From: an uncultured bacterium
GTDB taxonomy: Bacteria > Cyanobacteriota > Vampirovibrionia > Gastranaerophilales > Gastranaerophilaceae
NCBI GenBank assembly: GCA_947365485.1
Contig: CANAXK010000069.1
Location: 1 to 8,291, forward strand
Length of the DNA stretch: 8,291 bases
Reading direction: 5' to 3'
Below the pieces are notes generated by a model. It worked only from the letters and a program-made list of their open reading frames with translations. It made no database searches and was not told where the DNA came from. The first letter of the stretch is position 1; each line of letters opens with the position of its first letter. Made by a program: the position numbers and the translations under genes. Of the stretch, positions 1 to 6,091 are shown in pieces.

Positions 1-384
1 AATTATTTTTTCGATGTTCTCATTGAGGTACTCGTTTGTGAAAAGCGAGTTCAAATACGCCGGTGCAAACTTGTCCAGATACTTTTTGCCCTTCTCAGAA
101 AGCTCGTAACTGTTTATGTCAAACAATTCCAAATCAGAAATCTTTACAACTCCTGTAACATCGTCAACACTTGCTTCTATGTTCTGCTGCTTGAGTGTTG
201 TCTCTAAGGCTTCGGACGCTTTTTTCTGCTCAAGCTCGCCCTGGATTTTTTCGTAGTAGCTTGTCATGTAGGTGTAGAAAAAAAGGACAATGAATACCAG
301 TACCAATGCTGTCATAAGGTCGGTCATTGTTACCCAGAAAATGTTGTTTTCGCTGTTATCTTCTTTGTGCGGTCTTATTCTCAT
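1..384 (-). CDS. MotB/OmpA-family stator-like protein (ZorB-like), C-terminus cut off by window edge
   Basis: I translated this frame by hand: 128 codons are present and it runs off the left edge with no stop. A short charged N-terminus (MRIRPHKED) leads into a single membrane helix at about residues 15-40. The motif WVTMTDLMTAL places an aspartate (D22) at the start of that helix, where MotB/ExbD/ZorB-type stators carry their ion-binding Asp. A charged stretch (about 41-65) then leads into the beginning of an OmpA/MotB-like periplasmic domain (about 70 onward, with DVTGVVKIS, LELFDINSYELSEKGKKYLDKF), the fold that anchors to peptidoglycan. The start at 384 is backed by GGAG five nt upstream. 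It lies 16 nt after the stop of the MotA-like gene, so the two are almost certainly one operon and one inner-membrane complex. Family assignment is firm. ZorB-like rather than a generic MotB/OmpA protein is an inference from the partner. The OmpA domain cannot be checked to its end. Confidence 0.85.
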   Translation of the reverse strand, partial: MRIRPHKEDNSENNIFWVTMTDLMTALVLVFIVLFFYTYMTSYYEKIQGELEQKKASEALETTLKQQNIEASVDDVTGVVKISDLELFDINSYELSEKGKKYLDKFAPAYLNSLFTNEYLNENIEKII

Positions 385-389
385 CTACG

Positions 390-393
390 CTCC
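390..393 (-). promoter_or_regulatory. Shine-Dalgarno of the MotB-like gene
   Basis: GGAG reads on the minus strand five nt before the ATG at 384, in the 16-nt gap between the MotA-like stop and the MotB-like start. It fixes the start codon and indicates SD-dependent translation within the operon, in contrast to the plain TATAAT-N6/7-ATG starts of other genes here. Confidence 0.6.
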
Positions 394-400
394 GAATCAG

Positions 401-1285
401 TTAAAATAATTTGTCTACAACATCCCCGCCCTTGTTTTTGCTCATTGATTCGTTCAATTTGTTAAGGCTGTAGAGAATGTTTTCCAAATATGGAGTTGTT
501 GTCTCTTCAAGACTCTTTGCTACTGCTTTTGCAAAGTTATCAGGCAGGGCTTTTAAAAGTTTTTCGTTTGTGACGTTCTGCATCTTTGATTCTTTTACAA
601 GGTCGATAAGGAATTTTTCGCTTGTCACAACATCAAACAGCCTGATAAGCTCTTTTTGGATTTCCAGATAATACTTCTTGCACATCCTGTTGTAGAGAAT
701 TTTTTCAATGAACATAAACAGGAGCGAAAACCCTACGGCAAACACTGAACAAAGCGCTGCAATCTGAATGTTTGCAATCAGACTGTTAAGAGAATTTCCG
801 ACATTTGATTCCATTGAGAAATTGACCTCTGTAAACGCTACCGCCATTTTTAAAAACGTGAAAAACGGCCCCAGACCTGTAAGCAGAGTCGGCATTGTTT
901 GTATGAACTTGTTGTTAATCTTTGAATAAACGAGCGATTCTTCGTTGAAAAAGTAAGAAGCGTCAAGAGTCAGGTAGATTTCCGGCTTAAAGTCTCCTGC
1001 TGTTTTTGCGTTCTGGGAGGCAATGTACAACTTTTCCGGAAAAATAAGCGCTTTTTTGAAATCCTCCCACGCAGTTGATGTGTAACTGTTTGCACTCATA
1101 AACTCATCAAGCTGCTGGAATCGGTATGAAAGCTCTTTTTTGTTGAGAGTTTTCAAAAATCCGGATACTGAACTAAGATTCTTTTGCACCTTTGCATAAT
1201 TTCTCACAACAGTCATTATGAAAAACAGGAAGAACACTGTAATAATCAGGATTGCAGGTTCTGTAAGTATTTTAAGCAGTGTCAT
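401..1285 (-). CDS. MotA/TolQ/ExbB-type proton channel family protein (ZorA-like, short tail)
   Basis: This 294-residue inner-membrane protein has three predicted membrane helices: about 7-27 (AILIITVFFLFFIMTVV), about 130-151 (QTMPTLLTGLGPFFTFL) and about 168-193 (IQIAALCSVFAVGFSLLFMF). The second helix has the PxLLTGLGxxxTFL signature typical of ZorA-like members of the MotA/TolQ/ExbB family. A soluble segment of about 100 residues separates helices 1 and 2, and about 100 mostly helical residues follow helix 3. Such proteins form a pentamer around a MotB-type dimer and couple ion flow to movement; the MotB-like partner follows 16 nt downstream. ZorA proteins of Zorya anti-phage systems carry a much longer helical cytoplasmic tail, so this is a minimal variant. 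Lys146 sits inside helix 2 where a small residue is usual. The start at 1285 has a GAGGG sequence four nt upstream. The channel-family call is strong; a defence role is conjecture because no ZorC/D/E-type effector is visible. Confidence 0.82.
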   Translation of the reverse strand: MTLLKILTEPAILIITVFFLFFIMTVVRNYAKVQKNLSSVSGFLKTLNKKELSYRFQQLDEFMSANSYTSTAWEDFKKALIFPEKLYIASQNAKTAGDFKPEIYLTLDASYFFNEESLVYSKINNKFIQTMPTLLTGLGPFFTFLKMAVAFTEVNFSMESNVGNSLNSLIANIQIAALCSVFAVGFSLLFMFIEKILYNRMCKKYYLEIQKELIRLFDVVTSEKFLIDLVKESKMQNVTNEKLLKALPDNFAKAVAKSLEETTTPYLENILYSLNKLNESMSKNKGGDVVDKLF

Positions 1286-1292
1286 TGCGCCC

Positions 1293-1313
1293 TCAAACTT
1301 TCTTAATTTCCAT
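1293..1313 (-). other. Possible six-codon upstream ORF in the leader of the MotA-like gene
   Basis: In the predicted leader an ATG at 1313 opens a short frame (MEIKKV) whose TGA stop at 1293-1295 overlaps the GAGGG Shine-Dalgarno sequence of the MotA-like gene (1290-1294). It could be chance, or translational coupling or a leader peptide. It has no convincing ribosome binding site of its own. Confidence 0.2.
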
Positions 1314-1346
1314 ACGGCTCAAATAAGCGCCGTTCCATTCACTTAA

Positions 1347-1352
1347 AGTATA
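1347..1352 (-). promoter_or_regulatory. Predicted -10 box of the MotA/MotB-like operon
   Basis: The minus strand reads GCTATACT (1354 down to 1347), a near-consensus -10 hexamer TATACT. The predicted transcript start is near 1340, giving a leader of about 55 nt before the ATG at 1285. No good -35 hexamer is visible 16-18 nt upstream; that position is occupied by the opposing -10 box at 1374-1379. Confidence 0.45.
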
Positions 1353-1373
1353 GCATAATGTTTAAATTTAGGC

Positions 1374-1379
1374 TATAAT
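1374..1379 (+). promoter_or_regulatory. -10 box TATAAT of the 1096-aa protein gene, predicting a leaderless mRNA
   Basis: A perfect TATAAT, preceded by GC, ends seven nt before the ATG at 1387. Transcription normally starts about 6-8 nt after the -10 box, so the transcript should begin at or next to the start codon, leaving no room for a Shine-Dalgarno sequence. No clear -35 hexamer is seen. The same layout occurs at mnmE and uvrB. Confidence 0.6.
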
Positions 1380-1386
1380 CTTGAGT

Positions 1387-4300
1387 ATGGAATGTCCTAA
1401 ATGTCATAGAACAATCGGAGAGAATGAAACAGTGTGCCCGCACTGCCATAAGGTTCTGGCGCTTGAGTGCCCGAATTGCCGTACATTGAGCATGTCTCCG
1501 GTTTGTGAAAGATGCGGATATGTGATTTTGACAAAGTGCTCAAAATGCGGAAAAACTGTCTCTACAAACACAGAAAAATGCAAATGCGGATTCCCTGTAA
1601 AAACGAGTATCGCTTATCAGGAGTGCGAAACAGATGAGTTTGCAACACTTGTTATAAAGTTTTCCGCACTCAAAAATATCAGGAGACTTCTTGGCTCACA
1701 GGAACTGTTCACAAAATTTTATTTCAGACTCAAAAACCTGCTCACAGCCCAACTAAAAGGCGTGGAAGGGCGTGTCATAATTTATAACGACACTTTTGTT
1801 GTCAATATGAACAAAGAACTTTCATTCCCGACCTCTGCCAACAAAGCTGCAAGACTAGCTATTAAGATTTTGAACGCGTTTTCTGAACTCAATTCAAAAG
1901 TTATTGCAGAACTCGGCACCTCTTTGAGACTCAATATTACGATTCTGAAAAAAACGGCGGAGGATTTGCTCTCTGAAAGCTCGATTGAGAACAATGTCAA
2001 AATGCTTACAGTAAAAAAAGAGGAAAAGAAATACCTGAAAGGCATGCAAATCGTTCTGGATGAATTTGTTTGCGACAATATTAACAAGGACTACAAAACA
2101 GACTCACTCTATTCGGTGGAACAGGACGGCAAGACTGTAATGTTTTATGAAATCCTGCTCGAAAGTTATGTGCTTCCTCCGGCTGAAAAACAGGATGATG
2201 AATCGATTGAGGTTAAGCCAAAAGAGATTCAGAAACAGACAGCAAAAAAGAGTAATGATATTTATGCTTTCAAAGTCTTTGATATTAATGCAAAGTGCAA
2301 ATTCAATAAAGTTAGCACACTTGAACTCTTAGACCGCCTGGATGATAACAAAATTATCTCGATTAGGGGTGCAAGAGAGCTTGAAATCAATACCGGCGAT
2401 TTGTACCGTTATTATGAATCAAAAGGGATGAAGGTCTTGCACGCTGTTTGCTCGGAAGAGTGTACGTACAAGCCGTGGGGTCTGTTTGAACAGATTTTCC
2501 GCGACTATTACGGAATGTCGATTCATAATTCATTCATCAATCCGGCTCTTGATTTGAAGAGGTTTAAGTCGATTTTTGATTTGCTGTTTTTTAAACCAAG
2601 AAAAGCGGCTGCGCCGGAAGATGCGCGGTTTGCGTATATGGAAGACTTTGGCGACTTTTTTGCCTCGCTCAAAAACTGCGTTGTGCTGATTGAGGGCTTT
2701 GAGTTTATGGACGACACTTCTATCCAGACTCTTGAGCTTTATTTTGACAGATTCAAAAAGGTTAATACAAATTTCGTGTTTGTAACAGAGAGCGAAACAT
2801 CGCTTCATTCCAAGATTAAAGGACTCTTGAGGACACCTCTGTATTCGGAATATACGCTCCAGAAAACAACGCTGGAAGCAATGCTCTCAAATATCAAAGA
2901 AGAAGCCTCTGATTTTATCAAGTCGTTTTATTTTGAAAAAATCAAAGAGAATTTTAAGGGCTCACGCCTGTATTTTGAAAACGCGATTAAGTACCTGACA
3001 GAAAAAGACATTCTTTTGAACTTTGAAAACAGACTCCTTATTAAGAGCAACAATTCTGTAATTCTTCCGGCTGATTTGCAGGGACTCTTAAAGGCGCGCT
3101 TGAAACACTTAAGCAAGAATATGGATGCTTCGCTTGTGCTTGCGTATTCCACTTTTTTAGGTGCGAGAATTGATTTTAATACAGCAAAAAAACTCGGTAT
3201 TAAAGAGGTGGAAAAAACTGCCGGTTTGCTTGAAAAATCGGGGTTTGTGCATGTAAAAGACGAAAATATTTATGTTAATAACTACAACCTCATAAAACCT
3301 GTGATAGAGGCTTCGTTGAAAAAAGAGGTGGTTGAATTTTTATCCAAAACCATTCTTGCTAATCTCGGAAAGGGGCTTGATGATACTTCAACCCTACTTA
3401 TTATGGGAAAACTTGGGCATTTCAAAGAAGAATACCTTCTTCTCTGGAAAAACTCCCGATTTGCAATGGAGACCGGAGATTACGACGCGTATTTGAAAAA
3501 CTGCCTCGGATTCTTGTCTCTGGTTGAACACATCGGGGATAATATTCCGGCAGAGGATATTGAAAACAATAAGAAAGAGGTCTTCCAAAACATTCTGATG
3601 AGCCTCTACAGCTATTCTCCAGAGAAGATTTATTCTATCGAGAATGTGCTCTTGATGGATGCGATTCAGGAGGATGACCACGACAAGATTGTAAAACTTT
3701 CAAACCTTATGCTTCAGGGCGCTTTGATATCCTCAAATTACACGGACGCGCTCACACTTTTACATAATATTCTGACACGGATGCAGAATCCAACCCTGCT
3801 TGTGGATGGTGCGGTTAACACAAAATTCTTGCTGCTTTCTCTTGTGAATATTGAGATTCTGTTCAACATAGGTGATTTTGCGCAGTGCGTGGATGTTGCA
3901 AAAGACCTGCTCGCGATTTTGCAGCCGGAGATTCTGGAAAAAATCAAGCCTGGAAGTTTTTCTACAAACCTTTTTGTGGAGCACATGTTTGAAATATTCA
4001 GGCTTGCAGGGTTTGCAAAACTCTTCCTGATGGATGATGATTTGGACGACTTCTTTAATGCAGTGAGGACATCTCTCGGGGATGAGCTGCCGGAAAAAGA
4101 TGCAATACTTACGATTAAGGATTTTCTTGCTGGCAAAAGTTATGCTGTTTCTAATATTGAAGAGGCTTCTGCTTTTTCAAAGGTTATTTATCTTATTTTG
4201 CAGGAGTTTTCAGAGCATTCGAAGGATTATAAAACCTTTGCGCAGAATATCTATCAAGCAAAACTTCTTGCATCAGATTTGCATGAAATGCAGCTGGAGC

Positions 4301-4677
4301 TGTTCTGCGACCTCTTAATTGCGTATTCATATTCTAATATCGGAATCACGGAAAAGGCAGAGGCGATTTATAAGGATGTTCTTGATAAGTCTGAAAAGTC
4401 AGCAATATTTAATATTTTGGCGCTTGCGCGCTACTTTATGGCGCTTTTAAAGATTTCCGGGGGTGAAATCGAGGACGCACTTTTGATAATCAATGACACG
4501 CTTGCTTTGATACAAAAAAATAACAACCGCTCAAAGATTATTTACGCTCTGTTTGAAAAACTTTTTGTTGATATTGTAAAAGAACAGGGGATTTCTGCTG
4601 TAAATATTGAATCCGAGGAACAAAAACTTGCACAGCTTGCTGAAAGCGGCTCGCTTGTGAGACTCTTTGCGTTATAA
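1387..4677 (+). CDS. Large soluble protein: triple zinc ribbon, degenerate class III cyclase-like and AAA_16/STAND-like domains, TPR-like tail
   Basis: This is a 1096-residue cytoplasmic protein with no signal peptide or membrane helix. Residues 3-67 hold three Cys4 zinc ribbons: C3/C6-C17/C20, C28/C31-C40/C43 and C51/C54-C65/C67. Residues about 83-290 follow the pattern of a class III nucleotide cyclase domain (FATLVIKFSALKNI, GRVIIYNDTFVV, ending DGKTVMFYEIL) but lack the metal-binding aspartates. Residues about 319-480 resemble an AAA_16/STAND ATPase. The Walker A position reads GARELEINTG with no GK[ST], and the Walker B position reads VVLIEGFEFMDD with E436-G437 instead of DD. Residues about 560-655 (LPADLQGLLKARLKHL onward) match the winged-helix-like segment that follows the ATPase in cyclase-AAA-TPR regulators. 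From about 680 to the end there are TPR-like helical pairs. The start is ambiguous: TTG at 1381 adds two residues, but ATG 1387 fits the -10 spacing better. It is probably a ligand- or protein-sensing scaffold; its specific function is unknown. Confidence 0.8.
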   Translation: MECPKCHRTIGENETVCPHCHKVLALECPNCRTLSMSPVCERCGYVILTKCSKCGKTVSTNTEKCKCGFPVKTSIAYQECETDEFATLVIKFSALKNIRRLLGSQELFTKFYFRLKNLLTAQLKGVEGRVIIYNDTFVVNMNKELSFPTSANKAARLAIKILNAFSELNSKVIAELGTSLRLNITILKKTAEDLLSESSIENNVKMLTVKKEEKKYLKGMQIVLDEFVCDNINKDYKTDSLYSVEQDGKTVMFYEILLESYVLPPAEKQDDESIEVKPKEIQKQTAKKSNDIYAFKVFDINAKCKFNKVSTLELLDRLDDNKIISIRGARELEINTGDLYRYYESKGMKVLHAVCSEECTYKPWGLFEQIFRDYYGMSIHNSFINPALDLKRFKSIFDLLFFKPRKAAAPEDARFAYMEDFGDFFASLKNCVVLIEGFEFMDDTSIQTLELYFDRFKKVNTNFVFVTESETSLHSKIKGLLRTPLYSEYTLQKTTLEAMLSNIKEEASDFIKSFYFEKIKENFKGSRLYFENAIKYLTEKDILLNFENRLLIKSNNSVILPADLQGLLKARLKHLSKNMDASLVLAYSTFLGARIDFNTAKKLGIKEVEKTAGLLEKSGFVHVKDENIYVNNYNLIKPVIEASLKKEVVEFLSKTILANLGKGLDDTSTLLIMGKLGHFKEEYLLLWKNSRFAMETGDYDAYLKNCLGFLSLVEHIGDNIPAEDIENNKKEVFQNILMSLYSYSPEKIYSIENVLLMDAIQEDDHDKIVKLSNLMLQGALISSNYTDALTLLHNILTRMQNPTLLVDGAVNTKFLLLSLVNIEILFNIGDFAQCVDVAKDLLAILQPEILEKIKPGSFSTNLFVEHMFEIFRLAGFAKLFLMDDDLDDFFNAVRTSLGDELPEKDAILTIKDFLAGKSYAVSNIEEASAFSKVIYLILQEFSEHSKDYKTFAQNIYQAKLLASDLHEMQLELFCDLLIAYSYSNIGITEKAEAIYKDVLDKSEKSAIFNILALARYFMALLKISGGEIEDALLIINDTLALIQKNNNRSKIIYALFEKLFVDIVKEQGISAVNIESEEQKLAQLAESGSLVRLFAL

Positions 4678-4688
4678 TCTACGGCGTT

Positions 4689-4722
4689 CCCTCTCCTTGC
4701 AGGAGAGGGCTAGGGTGAGGTG
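4689..4722 (+). repeat. REP-like palindromic element: GC-rich hairpin plus CTAGGGTGAGG tail
   Basis: Two perfect 9-nt arms, CCCTCTCCT (4689-4697) and AGGAGAGGG (4701-4709), flank a 3-nt loop TGC. They are followed by CTAGGGTGAGGTG (4710-4722). Hairpins of the form CCCTCTCC..GGAGAGGG plus (C/T)TAGGGTGAGG recur as dispersed intergenic palindromes in many bacterial genomes, from general knowledge. It lies between the stop of the 1096-aa protein gene and the mnmE promoter. No T-run follows, so it is not a canonical intrinsic terminator, though it could stabilise or attenuate the upstream transcript. Only one copy is visible, so repeat status is inferred from its form. Confidence 0.65.
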
Positions 4723-4740
4723 TCAAAAATATTTTTACGC

Positions 4741-4746
4741 TATAAT
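4741..4746 (+). promoter_or_regulatory. -10 box TATAAT of mnmE, predicting a leaderless mRNA
   Basis: CGCTATAAT ends six nt before the mnmE ATG at 4753, so transcription is expected to start at about the A of the ATG. The hexamer lies inside the longer GTG-started reading frame, which supports the ATG as the true start. No convincing -35 hexamer is seen; the expected position falls in the tail of the REP-like element. Confidence 0.6.
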
Positions 4747-4752
4747 TGTTCT

Positions 4753-6087
4753 ATGAACATTTTAGACGAATTTGATACCATAGCTGCACCGGCAACCCCA
4801 ATGGGAATGGGCGGAGTCGGGGTTATAAGGATTTCCGGCTCAAAGGCTTTTGAGATTATTGAAAAGATTTTTACGAACCCTAAGTTTGAGCTAAGAAAAT
4901 TCAATCACGGCTGGATAGTAGACGGAGCGGCGAAAATAGACGAAGTAATTGTTTTGCCATTCTTTGCGCCTAACAGCTACACCGGCGAAGATGTGGTTGA
5001 AATTCAGTGCCATGGCGGAGTGAATGTTGTTAGAAACATTCTTAACCTTGTGCTGAAACACGGGGCGAGGATGGCTGAAAAAGGCGAGTTTACAAAACGC
5101 GCGTTTCTTAATAAGAGAATGGATTTGTCTCAAGCCGAGTCCGTTGCAGACATTATTCACTCAAAAACAGCGGATTTTGCAAAAGCTTCAATCAAGAATC
5201 TTTCAGGTGTTTTGAAAGAAAAGATTAATAATATAAGAAACGATATTTTTGAGGTTCTCTCAAAAATCACGGCGGGAATAGACTTTCCGGAAGATGTAAG
5301 GGAGCCTGAATATTTCTATCTCACAGAAAAATTCGAAAACATAATCGCGCAAATCGATTCAGTTTTAAGCGGTGCAAATACTTCCAATATTTTCAGACAG
5401 GGCGCTTCTGTTGCGATTGTGGGCAAACCGAATGTGGGCAAATCTTCTCTTTTCAACGCACTTTTGAGCCTTGATAGGGCGATTGTGACGGATATAGCCG
5501 GAACAACGCGTGATGTTCTAAGAGAAACATTGGATTTGGGAATCCCTGTTACTCTGGTTGATACAGCCGGAATCCGAGAGAACGAAGATGTATCAACTGT
5601 TGAAAAAATCGGGATAGAGTATTCCAAGCAGTCTCTTGATGAGGCGGATTTGGTTTTGTTTGTCTATGATGCTTCACAGGGCTTAAGCTCAGAAGACAAA
5701 GAAGTGCTTGAACTTTTGAAAGACAAGAATCATATTGTCATTGCAAACAAATCAGACCTTGTTGCAGCTCGTGAGGCTGATGTTGTTTACATCTCGGCTT
5801 TGACAGGCGAGGGCGTGTTGGAGCTTAAGGAGTCTTTGAAGAAAAAAGTTTGCGACATTAATCCTGAAACACTCGAATTTGTGACAAACGCGCGTCAGCA
5901 AACCTGCCTTACCCGCGCGCGGGCTGCAATGGAGCAGGCATTGCTTGCTGCGCAGCTGCATGAGTTGCAGGATTTGATTTCGATTGATGTGAAATCTGCG
6001 ATTCTGGCGCTTGATGAGTTAACAGGCGAGCTGATTACAGATGATGTCCTAAACAATATTTTTGACCATTTTTGTATTGGAAAGTAG
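4753..6087 (+). CDS. mnmE: tRNA uridine-5-carboxymethylaminomethyl(34) synthesis GTPase MnmE (TrmE)
   Basis: This 444-residue protein is near the usual length for the family. MnmE works with MnmG to install the (carboxymethyl)aminomethyl group on wobble U34 of tRNAs reading split codon boxes, in the cytoplasm. The N-terminal tetrahydrofolate-binding domain starts DTIAAPATPMGMGGVGVIRISG-like and includes SYTGEDVVEIQCHGG and KGEFTKRAFLNKRMDLSQAE. The inserted G domain is complete: G1 GKPNVGKSS (224-232, with the potassium-coordinating Asn227), G2 IAGTTRD (248-254), G3 DTAG (270-273), G4 NKSD (332-335) and SAL (348-350). The helical domain ends in the invariant CIGK (441-444) with its catalytic cysteine. 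The frame is open back to a GTG at 4720, which would add 11 residues. That GTG lies in the REP-like tail and the extension covers the -10 box, so ATG 4753 is preferred. It is not next to mnmG, yidC or rnpA here. It ends 4 nt from the convergent uvrB stop. Confidence 0.97.
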   Translation: MNILDEFDTIAAPATPMGMGGVGVIRISGSKAFEIIEKIFTNPKFELRKFNHGWIVDGAAKIDEVIVLPFFAPNSYTGEDVVEIQCHGGVNVVRNILNLVLKHGARMAEKGEFTKRAFLNKRMDLSQAESVADIIHSKTADFAKASIKNLSGVLKEKINNIRNDIFEVLSKITAGIDFPEDVREPEYFYLTEKFENIIAQIDSVLSGANTSNIFRQGASVAIVGKPNVGKSSLFNALLSLDRAIVTDIAGTTRDVLRETLDLGIPVTLVDTAGIRENEDVSTVEKIGIEYSKQSLDEADLVLFVYDASQGLSSEDKEVLELLKDKNHIVIANKSDLVAAREADVVYISALTGEGVLELKESLKKKVCDINPETLEFVTNARQQTCLTRARAAMEQALLAAQLHELQDLISIDVKSAILALDELTGELITDDVLNNIFDHFCIGK

Positions 6088-6091
6088 GGTT

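Noticed and set aside
1387..1590. Cysteine pairs considered as a ferredoxin-like or [4Fe-4S] cluster
   Set aside because: The CPKC/CPHC and CPNC/CERCG knuckles, 10 and 8 residues apart, are typical of zinc ribbons, and no CxxCxxCxxxC cluster motif is present.
3738..4136. 132-codon open frame on the minus strand inside the large gene
   Set aside because: Serine/arginine-rich, motif-free antisense shadow of the TPR-like region; no ribosome site or promoter supports it.
4673..4678. TATAAT overlapping the stop codon of the large gene
   Set aside because: It could be a distal promoter for mnmE, but the box at 4741 is better placed and this one includes the TAA stop; probably coincidental.
4689..4722. 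Hairpin read as an intrinsic terminator of the 1096-aa protein gene
   Set aside because: No T-run follows the stem; the tail is CTAGGGTGAGG. The form fits a REP-like element better, although some transcript-end role is not excluded.
4720..4752. GTG start that would extend MnmE by 11 residues
   Set aside because: The GTG falls in the REP-like tail, the extension covers the TATAAT box, and family alignment fits an N-terminus at MNILDEFDTIAA.
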